Below, piece after piece: positions 1-8,039 of a stretch of 30,726 nt of DNA. A program made the translations under genes and the position numbers. The stretch lies in NCBI GenBank assembly GCA_035461385.1, contig DATHVI010000053.1, positions 1 through 30,726 on the forward strand. The letters are read 5' to 3'. The notes below the pieces were generated by a model. That model was not told where the DNA came from and searched no databases. It saw only the letters and a list, made by a program, of their open reading frames with translations. Every line of letters begins with the position of its first letter. The first letter of the stretch is position 1. Source of the stretch: DATHVI01 sp035461385 (lineage in GTDB: Bacteria; Actinomycetota; Thermoleophilia; Solirubrobacterales; 70-9).

Positions 1-30
1 AGCGCCGTAGCCGCGGCCCGCAGGCATCGA

Positions 31-55
31 TTCACCCACCTCGTGGGTGGGTGAA
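31..55. repeat. perfect inverted repeat at window edge
   Basis: TTCACCCACC (31-40) and GGTGGGTGAA (46-55) are exact reverse complements around a 5-base loop. The repeat covers the apparent start of the hydrolase. It could be a real hairpin or a foldback artefact at a contig end. Confidence 0.6.
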
Positions 56-770
56 GCCACGTTCGTCCCGCGGAGCGGCCTACTTCATCACCGCCCGGAC
101 GAGCGGCGTCCAGTCGCCCGGCCACGGCGCGAGCGCCCGGGCGGACGACTACGCCGCCGAGCGGATGGCAGAGGACATCGGCGCGGTCATCGAGGCCCTG
201 CGACTCGATCGGGCCGCGATCGTCGGTCACTCGATGGGCGCGATCAACGGCCTGCTGTTCGCCGCCGCCAACCCCGAGCTCGTAGAACGGCTCGCGATCG
301 TCGACATCGGGCCCGAGAGCCTCGGGCCCGGTGCGGTGGCAGGCTGGAGGGCTTCGCTGCGCGCCGCCGCCCGGACCTCGTACGCCGCCCCCGCCGAGGC
401 GGTGGCCGAGTGGCAGGCGGGCAATCCGAGGGCGCGCGCGCCGGAGCTCCGCCGCTTCATCGACAGCAACCTCTCCGAAGGCGAGGACGGCCGGTGGCGG
501 TGGCGATTCGACGCCGCCGGGCTCGAGAGCTTCCTCGACCAGGTGCCGAGCGAGGATGCGCTCTGGGCGGCACTTCGCCGGCTGGAGAGCCCGACCCTCG
601 TCGTCCGTGGGCAGCACAGCGATGCCCTGAGCGCGGCTACGGCCGAGCGGATGACGGCCGAGCTCGCCCGGGGCGCGCTCGTCGACATCGCCGACGGCGC
701 GCACGACCTGACCGTCGAGCAGCCCAGCGCATTGGGCCGCGTCCTCGACGAGTTCCTGGCCCAGGCCTGA
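51..770 (+). CDS. alpha/beta hydrolase, N-terminus missing or aberrant
   Basis: Alpha/beta-hydrolase fold protein, probably a soluble esterase or hydrolase; the substrate cannot be told. Visible are a GHGAS segment, the nucleophile elbow GHSMG (Ser nucleophile), a late acidic segment (VVRGQHSDAL) and the catalytic His in DGAHDLTVEQPSAL, so the triad looks complete. The usual first 50-60 residues with the oxyanion-loop HG motif are absent. The frame is open from the GTG at 51 back to the window edge, but that translation (positions 3-140) does not resemble a hydrolase N-terminus. A perfect 10-bp inverted repeat overlaps the GTG. The gene is therefore either 5'-truncated or rearranged, or the first bases are an assembly artefact. 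A hairpin follows the stop. Confidence 0.7.
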   Translation: MKPRSSRGAAYFITARTSGVQSPGHGASARADDYAAERMAEDIGAVIEALRLDRAAIVGHSMGAINGLLFAAANPELVERLAIVDIGPESLGPGAVAGWRASLRAAARTSYAAPAEAVAEWQAGNPRARAPELRRFIDSNLSEGEDGRWRWRFDAAGLESFLDQVPSEDALWAALRRLESPTLVVRGQHSDALSAATAERMTAELARGALVDIADGAHDLTVEQPSALGRVLDEFLAQA

Positions 771-777
771 ACGGCAT

Positions 778-798
778 CCGCACGCCGACCGCGTGCGG
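778..798. terminator. hairpin after hydrolase, possible terminator
   Basis: CCGCACGC (778-785) pairs exactly with GCGTGCGG (791-798) around CGACC, starting 8 bases after the hydrolase stop codon. There is no T-tract, which is common for hairpins in high-GC actinobacteria, so termination is inferred from position only. Confidence 0.45.
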
Positions 799-890
799 GT
801 GCTCGAGCTCGGCTGCGCTCGGCACACCAGGCACGAATCGGAGGTAGCGGGTCACGCCCCGGCGCCCTTGGGTAGTCTCCGCCGCCGTTC

Positions 891-2036
891 ATGAGGATCG
901 GAGTGCCGAAGGAGTCCCGGGAGGGCGAGCGCCGTGTCGCGCTCGTGCCCGATGTCGTTCGCTCGCTGACCGCGAAGGAGATCGACGTCACCGTCGAGTC
1001 CGGCGCCGGCGAGGGTGCCGGGCATCCCGACTCCGAGTACACCGCTGCCGGAGCCGACCTCGGCGAACCCTGGGGCGCTGACGTCGTCGTCAAGGTGGCG
1101 CTGCCGAGCACCGACGAGATCTCGCGGTTGCGCTCCGGCCAGGTCCTCGTCGGTCACCTCGCGCCGCTGACCTCGGGCGAGACGACGAAGGCGCTCGCGG
1201 ACGCGGGCGTGACCGCGATCGCGATGGAGGCGATCCCGCGGATCACCCGCGCCCAGGCGATGGACGCGCTCTCCTCGCAGGCGAACGTTGCCGGCTACGC
1301 GGCGGCGCTGCTGGCGGCGCGTGAGTGCGGACGCTTCTTCCCGATGATGACCACCGCCGCCGGGACCGTAGCGCCGGCGCGGGTACTGGTCCTCGGCGCC
1401 GGCGTCGCCGGCCTCCAGGCGATCGCGACCGCGAAGCGCCTCGGCGCGGTCGTCACCGGCTTCGACATCCGCCGCGCCGCCTGGGAGCAGATCGCCTCGC
1501 TCGGCGGCCGCCCGCTCGAGCTCGACTTCATCCCCGACGCCGAGGCCGAGGGCGGCTACGCGCGGCCGCTCACCGACGAGGAGAACGAGCAGGTGCGCGA
1601 GGCACTGGCCGCGAACGCGGCGAAGCAGGACGTGATCATCACCACCGCCCAGATCCCGGGCCGGCCGGCGCCGCTACTGATCACCGCTGCCGCCGTCGCC
1701 GGGATGCAGCCCGGCTCGGTGATCGTCGACCTCGCCGGCGACTCGGGCGGCAACTGCGAGCTCACCGAGGCGGGCCGGACGGTCGTCTCCGAGAACGGCG
1801 TCAAGGTGATCGCGCCCACCGACCTGCCGTCGGACATGGCCGCGCACGCCTCGCAGCTCTATGCCAAGAACATCGAGAACCTGCTCGGCCTGGTGATCGG
1901 CGAGGATGGGGCGCTCGCGGTCGAGTTCGACGACGAGGTCGTCGCCGGCGCCTGCATCACCCACCAGGGAGAGATCCGCAACGAGCGTGCCCGCGAGGTC
2001 GCGGGCGTCGCGCAGCCAGCCGGCGAGGGAGGCTAG
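891..2036 (+). CDS. pntAA: NAD(P) transhydrogenase subunit alpha part 1 (PntAA)
   Basis: Soluble NAD(H)-binding domain I of proton-translocating transhydrogenase, which couples hydride transfer between NAD(H) and NADP(H) to proton movement across the membrane. The 381 residues start with MRIGVPKE, the signature opening shared with alanine dehydrogenase. The Rossmann glycine motif GAGVAG lies at residues 169-174, followed by GFDIR about 20 residues on. Length fits the split three-subunit form, where alpha is divided into PntAA and PntAB. A TAGTCT -10-like element (873-878) precedes the ATG by 12 bases and no Shine-Dalgarno is visible, so the message may have a very short leader. It is followed after 46 bases by pntAB and then pntB, forming an operon. 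Confidence 0.95.
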   Translation: MRIGVPKESREGERRVALVPDVVRSLTAKEIDVTVESGAGEGAGHPDSEYTAAGADLGEPWGADVVVKVALPSTDEISRLRSGQVLVGHLAPLTSGETTKALADAGVTAIAMEAIPRITRAQAMDALSSQANVAGYAAALLAARECGRFFPMMTTAAGTVAPARVLVLGAGVAGLQAIATAKRLGAVVTGFDIRRAAWEQIASLGGRPLELDFIPDAEAEGGYARPLTDEENEQVREALAANAAKQDVIITTAQIPGRPAPLLITAAAVAGMQPGSVIVDLAGDSGGNCELTEAGRTVVSENGVKVIAPTDLPSDMAAHASQLYAKNIENLLGLVIGEDGALAVEFDDEVVAGACITHQGEIRNERAREVAGVAQPAGEGG

Positions 2037-2082
2037 TCGTGCCTCTCACGACCCTGCACAACGTTCTCGGAGGCGCCACTAG

Positions 2083-2430
2083 ATGGACCTGATCACCCAG
2101 ATCACCGTCTTCGTGCTCGCGGCGTTCGTCGGCTTCGAGGTGATCTCGAAGGTGCCGACGACGCTGCACACGCCGCTGATGAGCCAGACGAACGCGATCC
2201 ACGGCATCGTCATGCTCGGCGGGCTGATCGTGATCGGCCACTCTGACGCCTTCCTCGACAACCTGATCGGCGTGATCGCGATCATCTTCGGAACGGTGAA
2301 CATCGTCGGCGGCTTCATGGTCACCGACCGGATGCTTGGAATGTTCGGGCGCAAGCGCCCGACACAAAAACCTGACACGTCCTCCGCTCCGCGTCCGGGC
2401 GTGTCAGGGTCTGAGGAGGGACGGGGTTGA
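2083..2430 (+). CDS. pntAB: NAD(P) transhydrogenase subunit alpha part 2 (PntAB)
   Basis: Small membrane subunit carrying the first helices of transhydrogenase domain II. Three hydrophobic helices are visible (about residues 4-20, 40-52 and 58-78), ending in GGFMVTDRMLGMFGRK, typical of the family. A GGAGG ribosome site lies about 10 bases before the ATG. At 115 residues the protein is longer than the usual 95-100. The extra hydrophilic tail (from about residue 92) is encoded by a palindromic element (2371-2408) and looks like a later addition. The stop TGA at 2428-2430 shares its A with the ATG of pntB, so translation is likely coupled. Confidence 0.93.
   Translation: MDLITQITVFVLAAFVGFEVISKVPTTLHTPLMSQTNAIHGIVMLGGLIVIGHSDAFLDNLIGVIAIIFGTVNIVGGFMVTDRMLGMFGRKRPTQKPDTSSAPRPGVSGSEEGRG
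2371..2408. repeat. palindromic element inside the 3' end of pntAB
   Basis: CCTGACACG (2371-2379) and CGTGTCAGG (2400-2408) are exact inverted arms around a 20-base GC-rich loop, preceded by GACACAAAAA (2361-2370). The element codes for the non-conserved C-terminal tail of PntAB and leaves the frame intact up to the stop at 2428. It has the look of a REP-like short interspersed palindrome; only one copy lies in this window. Confidence 0.6.
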
Positions 2431-3848
2431 TGGTGGACGTACCCCCCGTCGCCCTGCTCGAGCCCGGCGGCGCTCCCTCGACGGCGCTCTACATCGTCGC
2501 GTTCTCGCTCTTCATCCTCGGGATCCGGCGCGGTACGCACCCGACCACCGCCCGCCAGGGGAACATGACCGCAGCCGTCGGGATGGCGATCGCCGTCGTC
2601 ACCACCCTGCTGCTGGACGGGATCGGGAACTGGGGGCTGATCGTCCTCGGGCTGGCGATCGGGACCGCGATCGGCGTCGTCGCCTCGTTGCGGGTCCAGA
2701 TGACGGCGATGCCGCAGATGGTCGCGCTCTACAACGGCCTCGGCGGCGGCGCGGTGGCGCTGATCGCCTGGGCCGAGTTCCGCCAGGGGATGGGGCACGA
2801 GGTCCCGCTCGAGACCTTCGTCCCGATCCTGTTCTCGGCCGTCGTCGGCTCGATCTCGTTCTGGGGCTCGAACGTCGCCTTCGGAAAGCTCCAGGGGATC
2901 CTCCCCGGGCACCCGATCAAAGCTCCCGGCCAGCAGGTGATCAACGCGCTGCTCTTGATCGGGGTCGTCGCCGCCTGCATCATTCTCGGCGCGACCAACG
3001 ACGATCCGTCGCAGACGCTGTTCGTCGCCGTCCTGATCGCCGCTGCGATCCTCGCCAACCTGGTGGTGCTGCCGATCGGCGGCGCCGACATGCCGGTCGT
3101 GATCTCGCTGCTCAACGCGCTCACCGGGCTCGCCGCCGCCGGCGCCGGGTTCGCGCTCGACAACGTCGCCCTGATCGTCGGCGGGACGATCGTCGGCTCG
3201 TCGGGAACCATCCTCACGCTCGAGATGGCGAACGCGATGAACCGGTCGGTGCCGAACATCCTCTTCGCCGGCTTCGGCGCCGCCCCGGCCGGCGCCGCCG
3301 CGGCGACCGAGGAGCGCCCGGTGACCTCGATCAACGCCCAGGACGCCGCGATCAAGCTCGCCTACGCCGACTCGGTCGTGATCGTCCCCGGCTACGGCCT
3401 CGCGGTCGCCCAGGCCCAGCATGCGGTCAAGGAGCTGGCAGACGAGCTCGAGCAGCGCGGCGTGACGGTGAGCTACGCGATCCACCCCGTCGCCGGCCGA
3501 ATGCCCGGCCACATGAACGTCCTCCTAGCCGAGGCCGACGTCCCGTACGAGAAGCTACGCGAGATGGACGACATCAACCCGGAGATGCCGCGGACCGACG
3601 TCGCGGTGGTGATCGGCGCCAACGACGTCACCAACCCGGCGGCGAAGAACGACCCCAACTCGCCGATCGCCGGGATGCCGATCATCGAGGTGAACGAAGC
3701 CCAGCAGGTGATCGTGATCAAGCGCTCGCTCAGCCCCGGGTTCGCGGGGATCGACAACGACCTCTTTTACCAGCCGAACACCTCGATGGTCTTCGCCGAC
3801 GCGAAGCAGGCGGCGGGGGAGATCGCCGCCGAGGTCGAGAACCTCTAA
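2430..3848 (+). CDS. pntB: NAD(P) transhydrogenase subunit beta (PntB)
   Basis: Membrane domain II remainder plus NADP(H)-binding domain III of the proton-translocating transhydrogenase. The first about 285 residues hold eight or nine hydrophobic helices. The C-terminal domain has the NADP-binding motif GYGLAVAQAQ (about residues 321-330), HPVAGRMPGHMNVLLAEA, GANDVTNPAA and the closing KRSLSPGFAGIDNDLF, all diagnostic. Start chosen at the ATG overlapping the pntAB stop (TGATG), with GAGGAGGG at 2413-2420 as ribosome site; a TTG lies one codon upstream. Together with pntAA and pntAB the operon is complete. Its likely role is supplying NADPH for biosynthesis and redox defence. Confidence 0.96.
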   Translation: MVDVPPVALLEPGGAPSTALYIVAFSLFILGIRRGTHPTTARQGNMTAAVGMAIAVVTTLLLDGIGNWGLIVLGLAIGTAIGVVASLRVQMTAMPQMVALYNGLGGGAVALIAWAEFRQGMGHEVPLETFVPILFSAVVGSISFWGSNVAFGKLQGILPGHPIKAPGQQVINALLLIGVVAACIILGATNDDPSQTLFVAVLIAAAILANLVVLPIGGADMPVVISLLNALTGLAAAGAGFALDNVALIVGGTIVGSSGTILTLEMANAMNRSVPNILFAGFGAAPAGAAAATEERPVTSINAQDAAIKLAYADSVVIVPGYGLAVAQAQHAVKELADELEQRGVTVSYAIHPVAGRMPGHMNVLLAEADVPYEKLREMDDINPEMPRTDVAVVIGANDVTNPAAKNDPNSPIAGMPIIEVNEAQQVIVIKRSLSPGFAGIDNDLFYQPNTSMVFADAKQAAGEIAAEVENL

Positions 3849-3922
3849 GGCGAGCCCGGTCCACCCCAAGGAGCCGCCCCAAAACGAACCCCCGCGACTT
3901 GCTCCCCCGCCGCCGTCGGGCG

Positions 3923-3928
3923 TATGCT
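3923..3928 (+). promoter_or_regulatory. -10 element TATGCT before LuxR regulator
   Basis: TATGCT resembles a sigma-70 -10 element and lies 31 bases before the chosen ATG (3960), leaving room for the GAGGGTGAGG ribosome site. It contains the alternative ATG at 3924, which argues against that codon being the start. No good -35 is visible. Confidence 0.4.
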
Positions 3929-3959
3929 CGGGCGGTTGCCGCAGGTCGAGGGTGAGGCG

Positions 3960-6773
3960 ATGAGCGTCGCCGGGAGCGGAGAGCTACTCGAGCGAGAGGG
4001 AGAGCTCGGACGGATCGAGGCTGCGATCGATGGGGCCTGCGCCGGGACCGGGTCGATCGTACTCGTCGAGGGGCCGGCTGGAATCGGGAAGACGGCGCTG
4101 CTACGGGAGGCTCGCCGGATCGCCGCCGGGCGGATGGGGGAGCTGACCGCCCGGGCGACGCAGCTCGAGCGCGAGTTCGCGTTCGGGATCGTTCGCCAGC
4201 TTCTCGAGCCGCCGCTCCGGGCGGCCGCGGAGGGGCGCCGACGGGAGCTGCTCGGCGGACCCGCCGCCCACGCGGCGCCGGCGCTAGGCCTCACGGACGG
4301 GGGCGTCGGCGCGGAGCCGGGGTTTGCGACGCTGAACGGGCTCTACTGGCTGCTCTCCGATCTCGCCGAGGAGCAGCCGCTGCTGCTGGTCCTCGACGAC
4401 GCTCATTGGGCCGATCGCGACTCGCTGCGGTTCCTCGCCTTCATCGCGCCGCGGGTTGCCGATCTCCCGGTGCTGTTGCTGCTCGCGGCTCGAAGCGACG
4501 ACTGGCGGCCCGACGCGGCGCTTGCGGCGACGGCCTCGGATCCGGCGGCGAGCGCGCTGATGCTGGCGCCGCTCTCGTCGGATGCGAGCGCGCGACTCGT
4601 CGCCGGGGTCTTCGACGCTCCGGTGCATCCGGAGTTCGCGCGCGCCTGTCACGCGGCCACCGGCGGCAATCCCTTCTACCTGCGGGCGCTCGTCGACGAG
4701 CTCCGTCGCGACCGCGCGACCCCCTCCGAGGAGGCGGCGGCGCGGGTGCTCGGACTCGGTCCGCATGCGGTCAGCCGGGTGATCCTCGCGCGCCTCGGGT
4801 CGCTCAGCGCCGCGGCGCCTCGCCTCGTCGCCGCGGTCGCGGTCCTCGGCGATGTCGCCGACCCGGGGCGCGCCGCCCGCCTCGCGGGACTCGATCGCGA
4901 CGGCGCTCGCTCGGCCGCGGCCGAGCTCGCCGATGTCTCGATCCTCGAGCCGGGGGAGCGGTACCGGTTCGCTCATCCGATCATCCGCAACGCGGTCTAC
5001 GAGGAGCTCGGGCCACGCGAACGCGCCGGCCTGCACGGCCGGGCGGTCGACCTCCTCGGCGCCGATCCGGAGTTCGCCGACCGGGTGCCGGGTCACCTGC
5101 TGGCGGTTGAGCCGGCCGGGGATCCCGAGGTGGTCGCGACGCTGCGGCTGGCGGCCGGCGCCGCGCTCAAGCGGGGAGCGATCGGCGCCGCGGTCTCCTA
5201 CCTGCGGCGCGCCGTGGCCGAGCCGCCGCCCGACGACTCGCGGGCGGAGGTGACGCTCGAGCTCGGCGAGGCCGAGGCCCAGCTGCTCGATCCGGATGCG
5301 CTCGGCCACCTCGAGGCCGGTCTCGCCGGTGTGCACGATCCCGTAACCCGCGGCCGCGGGCTCGCGGCGCTCGGGCTCGCTCGCTATCTCCATGGCGACG
5401 CGGCGGGCGCGGCGGCGGCGCTTCGCGAGGCGATCGAGCCGATCCCGCCCGGCGCCGGCGGCACCGCGGAGGCATACCTCCTGCTGACCCTGTTCATGGC
5501 CGGCCGCGCGGTGCCCGCGCTCGTCGACGATCTCGGTGTGCTGCTCGAGCCTCCCCGCACCGGCTCCGGGGGCGAGCCCACCCATGCCGAGGTCGCGCGC
5601 GGGCTCGCGCTCGCCTTCGACGCCTTCCTCAGGGGTCGGCGGGAGCAAGCGCTCGGGCGCCTCGACCGGGCGGAGGCGCTCCTGGCCGAGATCTCCGCAT
5701 CCCTTCCCGAGACGCTGATGCTGGGCGCGTTCCAGTGCGTCCTCGGACGCTACGGCGGTGCGAGGTCGAACCTCGATGTCGCGTTCGAGTACGCGCGGGA
5801 CCGCGGCAGCCCGATGCTGATGGCACTCGCCCTCGAGGGCAGAACCCACCTCCGCTGGATGACCGGCGACCTCACGGGGGCGATCGCCGACGCCGAGACG
5901 CGGGTGCGGCTCGGCGGCAGGGAGTGGGACCCGGCGACGACGCTCGTCCGGGTGATGCTCGCGATCTGCCTCGTCGACCGCGGCGACACCGAGGCGGCGT
6001 CGCAGGCGCTCGACCTTCCCGAGCGGGCCGAGAAGCTCCTTCCCGGGATGTGGGGCTGGCTGTGGCTCCCGTACGGGCGGGCGAGGGTCGCCCTCGCCCG
6101 CGGAGACTGGGAGGCCGCACGTGACGACGCGCTCGCCGCCGGCGAGCGACTGCTCGAGATCCAGGCGCCGACGCCCGAGTACCTGCCGTGGCGATCGCTC
6201 GCCGCGCAGGCTCTCGTCCAGCTTGGCGAGCGCGGTCGGGCCGCCGAGCTCGCCCGCGAGGAGCTCGAGCTCGCGCGCGAGATGGGCTCGGCGCGCGCTG
6301 CCGGGGTCGCGCTGGGTGCGCTGGCGTCGATCGACCGGGGAGGGGACGAGCTCGGGCTGCATCAGGAGGCGGCGGAGCTCCTTGCCGGCTCCCCGGCGCA
6401 GCTCGAGCACGCTCGCGCGCTCGTCGGCCTCGGCGCGGCGATCCGCCGCACGGGCCGACGCGCCGACGCCCGCGAGCCGCTTGCCGAGGGGATGGAGCTG
6501 GCGAAGCGCTGCGGCGCCGTGGCCCTCGCCGATCGCGCCTACGCCGAGCTGCGGGCGAGCGGCGCGCGCCCGCGAAAGCCGAGCCGCACCGGGCTTGAGG
6601 ACCTCACGCCCTCGGAGCTCCGGGTGGCGCGAATGGCGGCCGAGGGAATGACCAACCGGGAGATCGCCGAGAGCCTGTTCGTGACCGTGAAGACGGTCGA
6701 GTTCCACCTCGGCCAGACTTACCGCAAGCTCGAGATCTCGTCCCGTGACGAGCTCGGGCCGGTGCTCCGGTAG
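3960..6773 (+). CDS. large ATPase-type LuxR family regulator (LAL/MalT-like)
   Basis: A 937-residue STAND-type transcription regulator. The N-terminal AAA ATPase has Walker A GPAGIGKT (about residues 38-45) and Walker B LLLVLDDAHWAD (about 141-152). A long TPR-like helical middle follows, and a C-terminal LuxR helix-turn-helix (LTPSELRVARMAAEGMTNRE...TVKTVEFHLGQTYRKL) forms the last 60 residues. These proteins usually bind ATP and an inducer, oligomerise and activate transcription. ATG 3960 is preferred over 3924 because it has a ribosome site and 3924 falls inside a -10-like box. The gene stands alone, pointing towards a terminator-like hairpin shared with the convergent gene at 6870-7379. 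No target is evident from neighbours. Confidence 0.9.
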   Translation: MSVAGSGELLEREGELGRIEAAIDGACAGTGSIVLVEGPAGIGKTALLREARRIAAGRMGELTARATQLEREFAFGIVRQLLEPPLRAAAEGRRRELLGGPAAHAAPALGLTDGGVGAEPGFATLNGLYWLLSDLAEEQPLLLVLDDAHWADRDSLRFLAFIAPRVADLPVLLLLAARSDDWRPDAALAATASDPAASALMLAPLSSDASARLVAGVFDAPVHPEFARACHAATGGNPFYLRALVDELRRDRATPSEEAAARVLGLGPHAVSRVILARLGSLSAAAPRLVAAVAVLGDVADPGRAARLAGLDRDGARSAAAELADVSILEPGERYRFAHPIIRNAVYEELGPRERAGLHGRAVDLLGADPEFADRVPGHLLAVEPAGDPEVVATLRLAAGAALKRGAIGAAVSYLRRAVAEPPPDDSRAEVTLELGEAEAQLLDPDALGHLEAGLAGVHDPVTRGRGLAALGLARYLHGDAAGAAAALREAIEPIPPGAGGTAEAYLLLTLFMAGRAVPALVDDLGVLLEPPRTGSGGEPTHAEVARGLALAFDAFLRGRREQALGRLDRAEALLAEISASLPETLMLGAFQCVLGRYGGARSNLDVAFEYARDRGSPMLMALALEGRTHLRWMTGDLTGAIADAETRVRLGGREWDPATTLVRVMLAICLVDRGDTEAASQALDLPERAEKLLPGMWGWLWLPYGRARVALARGDWEAARDDALAAGERLLEIQAPTPEYLPWRSLAAQALVQLGERGRAAELAREELELAREMGSARAAGVALGALASIDRGGDELGLHQEAAELLAGSPAQLEHARALVGLGAAIRRTGRRADAREPLAEGMELAKRCGAVALADRAYAELRASGARPRKPSRTGLEDLTPSELRVARMAAEGMTNREIAESLFVTVKTVEFHLGQTYRKLEISSRDELGPVLR

Positions 6774-6821
6774 CGGGCCGAAGCGGATACGCGGACCGCG
6801 GAGCGCCGATCGGAGGACGCA

Positions 6822-6847
6822 GGAGGCGGCCGCTGACGGCCGCCTCC
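6822..6847. terminator. bidirectional terminator-like hairpin
   Basis: GGAGGCGGCCG (6822-6832) and CGGCCGCCTCC (6837-6847) pair perfectly around CTGA, between the convergent ends of the LuxR gene (6773) and the repeat protein gene (6870). The stem is strong and symmetrical but lacks T-tracts. Confidence 0.6.
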
Positions 6848-6869
6848 CGGACCTCGCGCGATCTCGCCC

Positions 6870-7379
6870 CTAGCAGGCGACCTGGAGTGAGAACGAGCGC
6901 GGGTCGCCGACGCCGTCCGTGTCGCGGGTGACGACGAGCACCGCGTTGGCGTTGCCACCATCGGGGCTGGCATGGGCAACCCCGATCTGATCGCCACCGG
7001 TGATCTCGGTCAGGGTCACGGCGTAAGAGCACTGCGAGACGTTGCGGTTGAACTCGACGCTGTAGACGAAGGTGGAGACCCCGACCTTGCCGGAGTCGAC
7101 CGCGCCACGGCCACGCTCGAGGTTGCCGTTGTGATGGACCACGGCCCATCGGGGCCGCAGCGGGTTGTGGAGCTTGCCGACCTTGACCGCGTTGGCGCCG
7201 ATCTTCTTCGTCTTCACCGCGCCGTTCGCCATCTTCTTCGTCTTCACGGCGCCGTTCTTCAGGTCGGCGGTTCCGATCTTGTGGGTATGGGTGGCGTACG
7301 CGCCACCGCCGAGAACGACGAACACGGCGATCGTCGCCATCGCGTTCGCGTAGGTCAGCCTTGGCCTGAGCCTTCTCAT
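6870..7379 (-). CDS. secreted repeat-containing surface protein, Thermoleophilia type
   Basis: A 169-residue exported protein of unknown function. The N-terminus MRRLRPRLTYANAMATIAVF, then VVLGGGAYA, is a basic stretch plus hydrophobic segment acting as signal peptide or anchor; I know this opening from many Solirubrobacterales proteins. It is followed by short repeats of the type NGAVKTKK (residues about 42-66), which often form a trimeric beta-helix or collagen-like stalk. The C-terminal domain (about 80-169) has two cysteines that could form a disulphide. The start ATG overlaps the stop of the upstream 61-aa gene by 4 bases (ATGA), and AGGAGGG precedes it, so the two are probably coupled. 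The function of the C-terminal domain is not recognised. Confidence 0.85.
   Translation of the reverse strand: MRRLRPRLTYANAMATIAVFVVLGGGAYATHTHKIGTADLKNGAVKTKKMANGAVKTKKIGANAVKVGKLHNPLRPRWAVVHHNGNLERGRGAVDSGKVGVSTFVYSVEFNRNVSQCSYAVTLTEITGGDQIGVAHASPDGGNANAVLVVTRDTDGVGDPRSFSLQVAC
7201..7260. repeat. two-copy 30-bp tandem repeat
   Basis: Two adjacent 30-base units (7201-7230 and 7231-7260) agree at 27 of 30 positions. They encode the NGAVKTKK repeats of the surface protein on the minus strand and are a natural site for repeat-number change. Confidence 0.7.
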
Positions 7380-7561
7380 TCCTTCCCTCCTGACTTGCCT
7401 TCACCGTCAGGAGGCGGCTCGCGGATCGCCTCCAGCGCCGCGACGAGCTGCACGTAGCCCTCGAACGCGAGCCGGCGGCCGTCAGGCAGGTCGAGCCTCC
7501 CGGAGATCGGGTTGCTCCCCCTCTCGATCGTCAGCCTGACCTCGTCCGCGGTCGCCTCCAC
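7376..7561 (-). CDS. small conserved-looking protein, 61 aa
   Basis: Not a family I recognise. A GTG at 7561 gives a compact 61-residue protein (VEATADEVRLTIERGSNPIS..., then LDLPDGRRLAFEGYVQLVAALEAI) with beta-strand-like halves and an acidic, hydrophilic end. A longer frame to 7714 would overlap the end of the LapA-like gene and adds a low-complexity Pro/Arg/Gly stretch, so I prefer the shorter form. The stop overlaps the ATG of the surface protein by 4 bases, so both are likely made together. The sequence around residues 17-45 (SGRLDLPDGRRLAFEGYVQL) might be a small ligand- or protein-binding fold. Confidence 0.6.
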   Translation of the reverse strand: MEATADEVRLTIERGSNPISGRLDLPDGRRLAFEGYVQLVAALEAIREPPPDGEGKSGGKE

Positions 7562-7674
7562 CCGGCGACGCTCGCATCCTCGGAGCGGCTTCGCACCGGG
7601 GGGCACCCCAGCATCGACCCCAGCATCTGGTCGGCCGCCTGCGGGGGATGCCCGAGGCTCGGAGGGGGTCCCGG

Positions 7675-7917
7675 TCAGCCGCGGTCGTGGCTGCGGATCC
7701 GCGGCACCGCCCACCCGATCACGGCACCGAGCACGCCGGCGATCAGGAGGGCGAAGACGAGCGGCGTCTCGGTGGTCGTGAACAGGAAGTCGACCTCGAC
7801 CCGCTGCGAGTTCTGGATCACGAAGATCGCAAGCACGATCACCGCCACGACCGCGATCCAGAACCGCGGCCCGCGACCGGCCTTGCTCCGACCCTCGGCT
7901 TGCGGCGGCTGGGCCAC
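7675..7917 (-). CDS. LapA/DUF1049 family small membrane protein
   Basis: An 80-residue inner-membrane protein with two hydrophobic helices (about residues 21-36 and 50-70) separated by IQNSQRVEVDFLFTTTETPL. This is the characteristic LapA (lipopolysaccharide assembly protein A domain) pattern of F-x-x-Q-N and a short loop before the second helix. In an organism without expected LPS the role is unknown. Start set at GTG 7917, because a TAGAGT box ends 7 bases before it on the minus strand and would give a leaderless message. An upstream start at 8046 would add a non-conserved basic stretch overlapping the next gene. Confidence 0.8.
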   Translation of the reverse strand: MAQPPQAEGRSKAGRGPRFWIAVVAVIVLAIFVIQNSQRVEVDFLFTTTETPLVFALLIAGVLGAVIGWAVPRIRSHDRG

Positions 7918-7924
7918 GAAGGCG

Positions 7925-7930
7925 ACTCTA
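7925..7930 (-). promoter_or_regulatory. -10 element TAGAGT for the LapA-like gene
   Basis: Reading the minus strand, TAGAGT is followed by 7 bases and then the GTG start, matching the leaderless arrangement seen before several other genes here. No clear -35. Confidence 0.4.
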
Positions 7931-8027
7931 TCGCGCCCGGCGGCGGTCGCGGTCGACCTCGACCGCTCGAGTCGGACGCGCATGCAAGCCGTGACGATCG
8001 CCGCGCCACTCGCGCGCCGGTGGCGCC

Positions 8028-8033
8028 TAGCGT
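8028..8033 (+). promoter_or_regulatory. -10 element TAGCGT, leaderless start
   Basis: TAGCGT, then exactly 6 bases, then the GTG at 8040. No Shine-Dalgarno precedes the GTG, so the transcript probably begins at or next to the start codon. Confidence 0.45.
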
Positions 8034-8039
8034 CGGCGC

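Noticed and set aside
1..25. Possible divergent gene start reading MPAGRGYGA on the minus strand (27 to 1)
   Set aside because: Only nine codons before the window edge; cannot be supported.
2079..3955. Long frames in other phases over pntAB and pntB on both strands
   Set aside because: Arg/Asp-rich shadow translations; the transhydrogenase frames are unambiguous.
3924..3959. ATG 3924 as start of the large LuxR regulator
   Set aside because: It lies inside a TATGCT -10-like box and has no ribosome site; ATG 3960 has one.
4284..6707. 807-codon open frame on the minus strand inside the large LuxR gene
   Set aside because: Arg/Glu/Gly-rich with no domain; antisense shadow of a GC-rich gene whose plus-strand product has clear motifs.
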